Positions 35,360 to 42,913 of a DNA stretch of 64,000 bases are shown here, in pieces (positions within the stretch are counted from its first letter, which is position 1; each line of letters opens with the position of its first letter). The notes below the pieces were generated by a model. The model was not told where the DNA came from. It ran no database searches and saw nothing but the letters and a program-made list of their open reading frames with translations. A program made the translations under genes and the position numbers. Source of the stretch: Variovorax paradoxus NBRC 15149 (GTDB taxonomy: Bacteria > Pseudomonadota > Gammaproteobacteria > Burkholderiales > Burkholderiaceae_C); NCBI RefSeq assembly GCF_001591365.1, contig NZ_BCUT01000005.1:729879-793878 (forward strand), in the 5' to 3' direction.

Positions 35360-36184
35360 ATGAATGCCGTTCTTTCCATCGACCGCAACGCCCCCCAGCC
35401 GCTCGAGCTCAACCCCCACCCGCAGCAGAAGTACTGGTTCGACCCAGTCCCGCCGCGCACCAGCGTGCAGGCCGAGCGCCGCCACCGGCAGGAGCGCTTG
35501 GCAGGCGCGTTCCGCCTGTTCGCGCGCTTCGGCTTTGCGCAGGGCCTCGCGGGCCACATCACCGCGCGCGACCCGGAGCTCAGCGATCACTTTTGGGTCA
35601 ACCCGCTCGGTATCCATTTTTCGCGCATCAAGGTCTCGGACCTGCTGCTCGTCAATTCGAAGGGCGAGACGGTGATCGGCGACCGGCCGCTCAACAAGGC
35701 CGCCTTCGCCATCCATGCCGCGATCCACGAACACAACCCGAAAATCGTTGCCGCCGCCCACACGCATTCGACCTACGGCAAGGCCTGGTCGACGCTCGGC
35801 CGCAAGCTCGACACGATCACGCAGGACAGCTGCGTGTTCCACGGCGACGTCGCGCTGTTCGACGACTTCACCGGCATGGTGGTCGACACCAGCGAGGGCG
35901 AGCGCATCGCACGCGCCCTGGGCGACAGGAAGGGCGCGATCCTCAAGAACCACGGCATCCTGACCGCAGGCCCGACGGTCGAGGCCGCCGCCTGGTGGTA
36001 CATCGCGCTCGATAACGCCTGCCACACGCAGCTGCTCGCCGAGGCCGCCGGCAAGCCGCAGCCCATCGACGAAGACACAGCGCGCCACACGCACAGCCAG
36101 ATCGGCGGCCCGGAGGGGGCCATTCATTCCTTCGACAGCCTTTATCAAGGCCTGGTCGAAGCCGAACCCGAGCTGTTGCTCTAA
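35360..36184 (+). CDS. Class II aldolase/adducin-family protein
   Basis: 274 residues from ATG 35360. The N-terminal 35 residues (NPHPQQKYWFDPVPP) precede the adducin fold: ARFGFAQGLAGHITARDPE, VNPLGIHFSRIKVSDLLLVNSKG, then AAHTHSTYGKAWS with two of the zinc-binding His residues and ILKNHGILT with a third. Such proteins cleave or epimerise phosphorylated sugars, or act as salvage aldolases; many in this subgroup have no assigned substrate. Its place between an SsuD-like enzyme and an ABC importer suggests it acts on the carbon skeleton left after desulfonation, which is inference. Confidence 0.85.
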   Translation: MNAVLSIDRNAPQPLELNPHPQQKYWFDPVPPRTSVQAERRHRQERLAGAFRLFARFGFAQGLAGHITARDPELSDHFWVNPLGIHFSRIKVSDLLLVNSKGETVIGDRPLNKAAFAIHAAIHEHNPKIVAAAHTHSTYGKAWSTLGRKLDTITQDSCVFHGDVALFDDFTGMVVDTSEGERIARALGDRKGAILKNHGILTAGPTVEAAAWWYIALDNACHTQLLAEAAGKPQPIDEDTARHTHSQIGGPEGAIHSFDSLYQGLVEAEPELLL

Positions 36185-36208
36185 AGAAAAAAACTTCCGG
36201 AGTTCTCG

Positions 36209-37210
36209 ATGACCGCTTCTTTCTCACGCCGCAGCATCCTGCGCGCAGGCGGCGCCGCCGCCGTGGTCGCCTCGGGCGGCCTGATCGCGTCGCAGGCCTT
36301 CTCGCAGCAGGCGCGCAAGCTCACCTTCGCATGGAACGCCGCTGCATTCTGCCTCTCGCCCGTCGTCGTCGCGCAGGAGCGCGGCTACTTCGAGCGCAAT
36401 GGGCTGCAGGTGGACCTGATCAACTACACCGGTTCCACCGACCAGCTGCTGGAGTCGCTGGCCACGGCCAAGGCCGATGCGGCGGTGGGCATGATCCACC
36501 GCTGGCTCAAGCCGCTGGAGTCGGGCTTCGACGTGAAGATCGTCGGCAGCTCGCACGGCGGCTGCGTGCGGCTGGTGGGCGCCAGGAGCGCGGGCGCGAC
36601 CAGCCTTGCGAGCCTCAAGGGCAAGATCATCGGCGTGTCGGACATCGCGAGCCCGGGCAAGAACTTCTTCTCGATCCTGCTCGCGAAGAACGGCATCGAT
36701 GCCGACAAGGACGTGACCTGGCGCCAGTACCCGGCCGACCTGCTCGACATTGCCGTGCAGAAGGGCGAGATCCATGCGATTGCAGATGGCGACCCGAACG
36801 TCTACCTGATCGAAAAGCGCAACAAGGGCGCCTTCGTGGAGATTGCGAGCAACCTCTCGGGCGAATACAAGGACAAGGTCTGCTGCATCGTCGGCGCGCG
36901 CGGCGAACTCGTGCGCAAGGACAAGCCGGCCGTGGCTGCGCTGGTGCGCGCCATTGCGCAAGCTTCCGACTACGTGGCCGAGAACCCGAACGAATCGGCC
37001 AAGCTGTTTGCGAAGTATTCGCCCAAGGTGCCGATCGAAGACCTGCGCGCACTGCTGGGCACGCTCACGCATAACCACCATCCGCTCGGCAAGAAGCTGC
37101 GCGACGAGGTGGAGTTCTATGCACGCGATTTCCGCGGCGTCGGCGTGCTCAAGAAGACCACCGATCCGGTGCGCTTTGCCGAGCACGTCTCTTTCGATCC
37201 ACTCGCATGA
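36209..37210 (+). CDS. NitT/TauT-family ABC substrate-binding protein
   Basis: 333 residues. The signal region FSRRSILRAGGAAAVVASGG has twin arginines compatible with Tat export; cleavage is likely after SQAFSQ (about residue 33). The mature domain starts KLTFAWNAAAFCLSPVVVAQERGYF, with ANDQ-like ligand contacts around TGSTDQLLESLA. It is the only binding protein here directly followed by its own permease and ATPase, and it overlaps the permease start by 4 bp (ATGA). Ribosome site CCGGAG. Ligand unknown; sulfonate or related organosulfur compound by context. Confidence 0.9.
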   Translation: MTASFSRRSILRAGGAAAVVASGGLIASQAFSQQARKLTFAWNAAAFCLSPVVVAQERGYFERNGLQVDLINYTGSTDQLLESLATAKADAAVGMIHRWLKPLESGFDVKIVGSSHGGCVRLVGARSAGATSLASLKGKIIGVSDIASPGKNFFSILLAKNGIDADKDVTWRQYPADLLDIAVQKGEIHAIADGDPNVYLIEKRNKGAFVEIASNLSGEYKDKVCCIVGARGELVRKDKPAVAALVRAIAQASDYVAENPNESAKLFAKYSPKVPIEDLRALLGTLTHNHHPLGKKLRDEVEFYARDFRGVGVLKKTTDPVRFAEHVSFDPLA

Positions 37211-38289
37211 GCACCCCCGACCCCGCATTGGGCTTCGATTCCCTCCCCTTCCGGGGGAGGGCCAGGGTGGGGGCCGCGGCGCCCGAACGCACGCCGGCTC
37301 CTGCTTCGACATCGCCCCGTATCCAAGCGGCCCTGCCCCCATGGCGCATCGGCTTCGCCGCCGCAGCCACATGGTTCGCCCTCGGCCTGCTCACGCTCTA
37401 CTGGCCGAACAAGGCCGTCGGCTTCAGCGACTGGGCCTACACCGACGAGTTCGGCATCGCCGCCCTCGCGGTCGGCGCACTGCTGCTGGCCGCCGCATCG
37501 CTCGGACCGCGCGCCGGCCGCGTCGCACATGCACTGCGGCCCGCGGGCCCGTGGCTCGTCGCGCTGCCCGTGCTGTTCGCGATCTGGGAGATCGCGACCG
37601 CCAAGCTCGCGCTGCTGCCCACGCCGTTCTTCGCGCCGCCGCAAAGCCTGGTCGAGACCTACATCGACGACTGGCGCCGCCTCGGGGAAAGCCTGCTGCA
37701 TTCGACCCGGCTGCTCGCGCACGGTTTCGTGCTGGGTGCGCTGGCGGGCTTTCTCACGGGCGTGACCATCGGCTGGTCGCGCATCGCGGGCTACTGGGTG
37801 CATCCGGTGCTGCGCTTCGTGGGGCCGGTGCCGGCTTCGGCACTGCTGCCGCTGGCGTTCTTCTTCTTTCCGTCGAGCTATGCGGCCGCGGTGTTCCTGA
37901 TTGCGCTGGCGACCGGCTTTCCGGTGGCGGTGCTCACCTGGTCGGGCGTCGCAGGCGTCAATCGCAACTACTACGACGTGGCGCGCACCATGGGCGCGAG
38001 CGAGCGCTTCCTGGTGCTGCGCGTGGCCATTCCGGCTGCCTTGCCGCAGGTGTTCGTGGGCCTGTTCATGGGGCTGGGCGCGGCGTTCTCGGTGCTTGTC
38101 ACGGCCGAGATGATGGGCGTGAAGGCCGGGCTCGGCTTCTACCTTTCGTGGGCGCAGGGCTGGGCCTCGTACTCGAACATGTATGCCGCGCTGATCGTGA
38201 TGGCCGGGCTGTGCTCGGGCTTGATCACGCTGCTCTTCAAGGTGCGCGACCGCGTGCTGTCGTGGCAGAAGGGGACCGTGAAATGGTAG
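37207..38289 (+). CDS. ABC transporter permease, SsuC/TauC type, with repeat-derived N terminus
   Basis: 360 residues. About eight hydrophobic segments, with the binding-protein-dependent permease (EAA-like) loop near GASERFLVLRVAIPAALPQVFVG (cut here), typical of SsuC/TauC. It starts inside the stop of the binding-protein gene. Residues about 11-23 (DSLPFRGRARVGA) are encoded by an arm of a dispersed intergenic repeat (37240-37274), so the first 40 residues are probably recent, disordered sequence. No alternative in-frame ATG or GTG follows before the first hydrophobic segment. The first about 120 residues are longer than in typical SsuC. Confidence 0.9.
   Translation: MSTPDPALGFDSLPFRGRARVGAAAPERTPAPASTSPRIQAALPPWRIGFAAAATWFALGLLTLYWPNKAVGFSDWAYTDEFGIAALAVGALLLAAASLGPRAGRVAHALRPAGPWLVALPVLFAIWEIATAKLALLPTPFFAPPQSLVETYIDDWRRLGESLLHSTRLLAHGFVLGALAGFLTGVTIGWSRIAGYWVHPVLRFVGPVPASALLPLAFFFFPSSYAAAVFLIALATGFPVAVLTWSGVAGVNRNYYDVARTMGASERFLVLRVAIPAALPQVFVGLFMGLGAAFSVLVTAEMMGVKAGLGFYLSWAQGWASYSNMYAALIVMAGLCSGLITLLFKVRDRVLSWQKGTVKW
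37240..37274 (+). repeat. Single arm of the dispersed repeat inside a coding region
   Basis: TCCCTCCCCTTCCGGGGGAG and the following bases match the left arm of the palindrome at 35220-35256 with few changes. It lies in frame within the first 25 codons of the permease gene. Confidence 0.75.
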
Positions 38290-39077
38290 CCGCCGCCGTT
38301 GCCGAAGCAGGCGTGCGCCAGGCCGGCGCGCAGATCGACATCCGCGGCGTGAGCCACTGGTTCGATGTGCCCGCAGGGCCGCTGCAGGTGCTCGACGACA
38401 TCGACCTTGCGGTGAAGCCCGGCGAGTTCGTCGCGCTGCTGGGGCCGAGCGGCTGCGGCAAGTCGACGCTGCTGCGCCTCGTGGCCGGGCTCGAGCCCGC
38501 CACGGCCGGTCGCATCACGCAGGACGATGCACCCATCACGCGGCCCGACCCTTCGCGCATCGTCGTGTTCCAGGACCCGACGCTCTACCCCTGGCGCAGC
38601 GTGTGGGACAACGTGGCGCTGGGCCTGCAGGCGCGCGGCGTGCTCAAGGCGCAGCGCGGGCGCGTCGACGAGGCGCTGAAGCTTGTCGGCCTCAGCGACT
38701 TTGCCAAGGCCTTTCCGCACCAGCTCTCGGGCGGCATGGCACAGCGCGTGGCGCTGGCGCGTGCGCTGGTCAACGATCCGCAACTGCTGGTGCTCGACGA
38801 GCCGCTCGGCAAGCTCGATTCGCTCACGCGCATCGCGATGCAGAGCGAGCTGGTCAACCTGTGGCAGCGTGCGGGCTTCTCGGCGCTGCTGGTGACGCAC
38901 GATGTGGAAGAGGCCCTGTTCCTCGCCAACCGCGTGATCGTGCTGAGCGACCGGCCGGCGCGCATTGCGGCGGAGATCGTGGTCGACCTGCCGTATCCGC
39001 GGCATCGCGGCCATGCGCGTTTGGCGCAATTGCGGCACGAGGCGTTGCGGCACCTGGGGCTCGACGCCACCTGGTGA
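38283..39077 (+). CDS. ABC transporter ATP-binding protein, SsuB/TauB type
   Basis: 264 residues, overlapping the permease by 7 bp. Walker A GPSGCGKST (about 54-62), Q-loop VVFQDPTLYPWR, signature LSGGMAQRVALARAL and Walker B LLVLDEPLGKLDS are complete, with the switch His in LLVTHDVEEALF. It powers the importer encoded at 36209-38289 and could also serve the other three binding proteins of this type in the region. The nitrate/sulfonate/bicarbonate subfamily is clear. Confidence 0.93.
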   Translation: MVAAAVAEAGVRQAGAQIDIRGVSHWFDVPAGPLQVLDDIDLAVKPGEFVALLGPSGCGKSTLLRLVAGLEPATAGRITQDDAPITRPDPSRIVVFQDPTLYPWRSVWDNVALGLQARGVLKAQRGRVDEALKLVGLSDFAKAFPHQLSGGMAQRVALARALVNDPQLLVLDEPLGKLDSLTRIAMQSELVNLWQRAGFSALLVTHDVEEALFLANRVIVLSDRPARIAAEIVVDLPYPRHRGHARLAQLRHEALRHLGLDATW

Positions 39078-39078
39078 G

Positions 39079-40245
39079 ATGAACAGCACGCCCGAGGCCG
39101 ATTGGCTCAACCTGCTGATCGGCCTGCTGCAAGGCGCCCAGCTGCAACTGCTGCGCGCGCTCGATGCGCTCGGCCTCACGCAGCATGTGCACGGCCAGCC
39201 GGCGTGGCCATGGGCACGCCGGCTGTCGGGCGAGAACCTGCTGATCGACCTGGGGCAGGCGCGCAGCCTCGCATGGACGCTGGTGTTCGTCGCCGTGGCG
39301 GCACTGGCGTTGCTGCTCACGCTGTTCTGGCGGCGCCCGCGCTACTACCTGCTGGCGCTGGTGCCGATGCTGCTGATCGCCGCGCCCTGGCCCGAGTCGC
39401 ACGTGGTGCTGGTGCCCGCGACGCCCGCGAGCTTCCACGCATCGCCGACCGGCTTCGCGGCCGCTTCCATCGCGCAAGGCCGCGTGCTCTACCAGCAGAA
39501 CTGCGTGGCCTGCCACGGCGCAGACGGCAAGGGCGAAGGCCCGCTCGCCGCCTCGCTGGCGGTGTGGCCGCCGGACCTCAGCGGCCCGCTGCTGTGGCGG
39601 CGCGCCGATGGCGACCTGCTCTGGCGCATCCTCCACGGCACGCGCGATGCGCAGCGGGGTGGCCAACCCACCATGCCCGGCTTTGCCGGAAAGCTCGGCG
39701 AGGCCGAGGCCTGGGCGCTGGTGGACTACATGAAGGCGCAGGGCGCGGGCCAGAGCCTGCGCGCGCTCGGCAGTTGGCCGCAACCCATCGGCCTGCCCGA
39801 CATGGCGGTGCGCTGCGGTTCGCAGCCGCCGCGCTTGCTTGCGAGCTGGCGCGGGCAGCGCGTGCGCATCGTGGCGGGCGATGCGGTGCCCCCCGAAGAC
39901 CCACGCCTCGTCACCGTGCTGCTGCGGCCGCCTTCGAGCGCGATGGCAACGTCCGCCGATTGCGTGGCCGACTCCGCCGCCGCGTGGGAGGCGCTGTCGC
40001 TCATCGCCGGCACCGATCAACTCGCCGGCACCCAGCTGATTGCCGATCGCGACGGCTGGCTGCGCGCACGCGGTGCGCCCGGCAAGACGGGCTGGTCGGA
40101 CGACGACCTGCTGTGCCGCAGCGAACGTGCGCCCGTCGCGTGGGGGCAGGGCGCTGCCGCACCGCCCGCCGATGGCCTGGGCGCGCTGATCGCCCGCATG
40201 GACGCGCAGCCGGTGCGCTTCGTCGAGGGCGGCTTCATCCATTGA
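39079..40245 (+). CDS. Membrane-anchored c-type cytochrome in the sulfonate transport operon
   Basis: 388 residues, starting one base after the ATPase stop. An N-terminal amphipathic part (about 1-55) is followed by two hydrophobic segments (about 60-80 and 88-104). A cytochrome c domain follows with haem motif CVACHG near 139-144 and a probable Met ligand in PTMPGFAGKLG. The last about 150 residues (RCGSQPPRLLASWRGQ onward) show two conserved-looking cysteines and no family I know. Finding a periplasmic haem protein within an ABC import operon is unusual; it may link oxidation of the imported compound to the respiratory chain, but this is speculative. Confidence 0.78.
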   Translation: MNSTPEADWLNLLIGLLQGAQLQLLRALDALGLTQHVHGQPAWPWARRLSGENLLIDLGQARSLAWTLVFVAVAALALLLTLFWRRPRYYLLALVPMLLIAAPWPESHVVLVPATPASFHASPTGFAAASIAQGRVLYQQNCVACHGADGKGEGPLAASLAVWPPDLSGPLLWRRADGDLLWRILHGTRDAQRGGQPTMPGFAGKLGEAEAWALVDYMKAQGAGQSLRALGSWPQPIGLPDMAVRCGSQPPRLLASWRGQRVRIVAGDAVPPEDPRLVTVLLRPPSSAMATSADCVADSAAAWEALSLIAGTDQLAGTQLIADRDGWLRARGAPGKTGWSDDDLLCRSERAPVAWGQGAAAPPADGLGALIARMDAQPVRFVEGGFIH

Positions 40246-40273
40246 CCGATTTTTCACTGCACACGGAGAACCC

Positions 40274-41239
40274 ATGAACCCACACCACAACCGATCACGC
40301 CGGCAGCTCCTCGCACGCGGCCTCGCCGCCGCCGTGGCCTTGCCCGTTTTCTCATTGCAGGCTGGCGCACAGGGCCGCCCCGTTCTCAAGGCCGGCGATC
40401 AGAAGGGCGGGCTGCGCGCGCTGCTCGAAGCGGCCGGCGGACTCGAAGGCCTTGGCTATGACATCCAGTGGTCCGAATTCCCCGCCGCTGCGCCGCTGGC
40501 CGAAGCGCTGAATGCCGCGGCGGTCGATTCCGGCCCCATCGGCGACGCGCCGCTCATCTTCGCGCTTGCGGCCGGCACGCGCGTCAAGGCCATCGGCGCG
40601 AACCGTTCGGATTCGTACGGCACGGCAGTGCTGGTGCGGCCCGATTCGCCGCTCAAGACCGCGGCCGATCTCAAGGGCAAGAGCATCGCGACCAACCGCG
40701 GCTCCATCGGCCACTACGTGACGCTCGAGGCCATCACCGCGGCGGGTCTCAAGCCCGAGGAGGTCAACATCCGCTTCCTTGCCCCGGCCGATGCCAAGCT
40801 CGCGCTCACGCAGGGCTCGGTCGATGCCTGGGCCACCTGGGAGCCCTACACCGCGCTGGCCGAGGTCAGCCGCCACGCGCGCGTGCTCGTGAGCGGTCGC
40901 GGCCTGCTGCCCGGGCTCAGCTACCTCGCGGCCACCGACGCCGCCATTGCCGCCAAGCGGCCGGTGCTGCAGGACTTTCTGCAGCGCGTGGTCAAGGCCC
41001 AGCTCTGGTCGTACCGCAACGTCGATGCCTACTCGGCCGCACTGGCCCGCATCATCGGTATTCCGCCCGAGGCGGCCAAGCTGCAGTTCGAGCGACGCCA
41101 GCAGAGGTGGATACCCATCGATGCGCAAGTCATCGCCGACCAGCAGGGCACGGCGGATTTCTATCGGCAGGTGGGGCTCATCAGACAGCCGCTGGATGTG
41201 AAGGGGACCTTCGACACGGGGTTTGGCGTGGCGGGTTGA
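40274..41239 (+). CDS. Sulfonate-type ABC substrate-binding protein (fourth in the region)
   Basis: 321 residues. The signal peptide (SRRQLLARGLAAAVALPVFS) has twin arginines, with cleavage near residue 35 (GAQG). The mature domain VLKAGDQKGGLRALLEAAGG, DLKGKSIATNRGSIGHYV and VDAWATWEPYTALAEV place it with SsuA-like proteins. It is most similar here to the orphan binding protein at 30753-31733. Ribosome site ACGGAG. It is the last gene of the plus-strand organosulfur set; the lower-GC type VI island begins on the other side of it. Confidence 0.9.
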   Translation: MNPHHNRSRRQLLARGLAAAVALPVFSLQAGAQGRPVLKAGDQKGGLRALLEAAGGLEGLGYDIQWSEFPAAAPLAEALNAAAVDSGPIGDAPLIFALAAGTRVKAIGANRSDSYGTAVLVRPDSPLKTAADLKGKSIATNRGSIGHYVTLEAITAAGLKPEEVNIRFLAPADAKLALTQGSVDAWATWEPYTALAEVSRHARVLVSGRGLLPGLSYLAATDAAIAAKRPVLQDFLQRVVKAQLWSYRNVDAYSAALARIIGIPPEAAKLQFERRQQRWIPIDAQVIADQQGTADFYRQVGLIRQPLDVKGTFDTGFGVAG

Positions 41240-41282
41240 GTGGGAGCGCGGCTATCGACCGACGCCCGCTATCGGCTATGGC

Positions 41283-41573
41283 TCACGAGGCAGGTGATTC
41301 GGGGTCGCTGCAGCCAATGGTCGCGGCGTCGCGGCGTGCCTTTGCCTTCACGAGGGCCGCCTTGATCTTCACGCCGAGCCATATCGCCACTCCCAGCAAG
41401 AAGAGGATGGGTCCACCGAGCAGGAAACCCATCATCATTGGCTCCGGGAGCAGGTCATGCCCTCCGCCTCCACCAGAGATCGAAGCGGCAGCCCCTAGAA
41501 AGACGACAAAGCCGATTTTCGCCAGGATGGCGCCAATGACAGCGAGAACGATCCCGACGGTAGACAAACGCAT
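41283..41573 (-). CDS. Small two-helix membrane protein at the end of the vgrG island
   Basis: 96 residues with a good ribosome site (GAGGAATCGTCATG). Two hydrophobic segments, about 4-33 and 45-70, are separated by a glycine run and PEPMMM. A basic tail (KIKAALVKAKARRD) suggests an inner-membrane protein with a cytoplasmic C terminus. It matches no family I can name. It lies downstream of the effector and the DUF6708 genes on the same strand, where small membrane immunity proteins against VasX-like pore formers would be expected. That role is inference only. Confidence 0.7.
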   Translation of the reverse strand: MRLSTVGIVLAVIGAILAKIGFVVFLGAAASISGGGGGHDLLPEPMMMGFLLGGPILFLLGVAIWLGVKIKAALVKAKARRDAATIGCSDPESPAS

Positions 41574-41743
41574 GACGATTCCTCACATCTGGTTCCTGCA
41601 TGGCCCACATTGGCCAGCGGATCCTCGGCAAAACAGTGTTGGTTGATCTCTCTCCACCAGGCCCTTTCGATCTGCGCCGAATGGATGTCCGGGTGCTGCT
41701 CGCATAGCCGGGGAAGGGCATCCATTGGCGTGTTTCCGGGCAT
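41495..41743 (-). CDS. Possible small open frame coupled to the first DUF6708 gene (uncertain)
   Basis: 82 codons starting at ATG 41743, which overlaps the DUF6708 stop codon (TGATG). The first about 57 residues look protein-like (MPGNTPMDALPRLCEQHP..). It then runs out of frame for 79 bp across the start of the small membrane protein, which has the better ribosome site. A related but much shorter frame, MPRATPIHGRLLGG, follows the second DUF6708 copy at 42914. It may be the remnant of a third gene of the duplicated unit, or chance. Confidence 0.25.
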   Translation of the reverse strand: MPGNTPMDALPRLCEQHPDIHSAQIERAWWREINQHCFAEDPLANVGHAGTRCEESSCVCLPSGSFSLSLAPSWRKSALSSF

Positions 41744-42843
41744 CAAGGCTTGCAGTTCCATTGCATAGGTTCTTCGGGGCCGATGCCGCTTTCTCGACGC
41801 TTCTGGCCACAGTCGCTGTTCCATCCTTCGGGGAACGTTGGCCAGTAGCACAGCCGCTCGGCCAGGCTGTGCAGCGGCGCCCAGAGGAAATTCGCTGCGT
41901 AGTTCCCATAGGTTGCCCCCGAGGTTCCCTTGCCGACGATGTCGTCGCGCATGTGCGAGCCGTGCATGACGGTTTCCTCCAGGTGCTCGCTCGTTCCACT
42001 AAAGCCCTTGCGCAGCCACTCATGCTTCGAAGGAGGGGGCACGACATGCATGCCGTCCTCCATGAAGGTGCGGATGTACTGCCACAGTGATTCACCGCTG
42101 CCGGTGGGTCCAACCCAGAGTACGTCTTCTCCTTTGCGCTCGGGATCGTTGCCGTGCAGCGGGGGCCAGTACAACAGCAGGTTGCTGTCCAGCCCGGCCG
42201 AGCGCAGACGCTCTTCGCGCGCAGCCTCGCTCGTTGCCAGTTGCTCGGCCGTCCACGCCTTGGGTGGTGCCCATCGAACATGCGCTTGCACGCGATCCCA
42301 GTCGAGCACCACATTGCCGCCGTACTTCTTTGGGCGCAGTGTGTAGACCTTGCGGGTTGTTCGGTTGAAGCGGTAGCGCGCGCGTAAGCCGGTGAAGAAA
42401 GCCGGGGCGAGAAAATGAGGCCACAAGAAAAAATACTCCAAGGCAAAAACGCCTATGACCATGAGGCACAGAACCCAATCCAGCACTCCATGTCGCAGGA
42501 AATGGGTGGCGACGCCGAATATCGGTACTGACAGAATCAGCGCACCCAGAAGCAGCAGCATGAAACCAAGGGAACGCTTTTCTTCTTCCGCATTGCTCAA
42601 CTCAATGAAGTGCTCGTTGAAGTCGAACAACGTGCGCATTTCGTAAAGTTGAGGCTTTGCGGGATTTTGCTGCTTGAGCTTTTCCTTTCTCGTAGGTTTG
42701 GGCCCACCCTCTCGACGAGACGTCTCCCCTTCATGGATTCCGTACAACCGCGTGTGCTGGTTGATGTCTGCGTAATACGCCAACGCCCTTGAGGCACCCA
42801 GGCTGCGACGCTCATTCTGATAACCGCTCTCCGAGAGGAACAC
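41743..42843 (-). CDS. DUF6708-type membrane protein, copy 1 (candidate T6SS immunity/accessory)
   Basis: 366 residues. The start is placed at GTG 42843 by alignment with copy 2 (VFLSESGYQNERRS versus MFISENSYNNERRS); a TTG two codons upstream is the alternative. After about 90 soluble residues rich in charges come two hydrophobic segments (about 90-112 and 118-140). A well-conserved cytoplasmic or periplasmic domain follows, with TRKVYTLRPKKYGGNVVLDWDRVQAHVRW and WQYIRTFMEDGM (cut here). I recognise it as the DUF6708 family seen beside type VI effectors, from memory. It is a tandem paralogue of 42914-44035; base composition is lower in GC than the surrounding chromosome. Confidence 0.75.
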   Translation of the reverse strand: MFLSESGYQNERRSLGASRALAYYADINQHTRLYGIHEGETSRREGGPKPTRKEKLKQQNPAKPQLYEMRTLFDFNEHFIELSNAEEEKRSLGFMLLLLGALILSVPIFGVATHFLRHGVLDWVLCLMVIGVFALEYFFLWPHFLAPAFFTGLRARYRFNRTTRKVYTLRPKKYGGNVVLDWDRVQAHVRWAPPKAWTAEQLATSEAAREERLRSAGLDSNLLLYWPPLHGNDPERKGEDVLWVGPTGSGESLWQYIRTFMEDGMHVVPPPSKHEWLRKGFSGTSEHLEETVMHGSHMRDDIVGKGTSGATYGNYAANFLWAPLHSLAERLCYWPTFPEGWNSDCGQKRRESGIGPEEPMQWNCKP

Positions 42844-42913
42844 AATCAACTCGCTTTGAGTTCGCCATTGCGTCCACCAAGCAACCTTCCGTGGATTGGC
42901 GTGGCTCTAGGCA

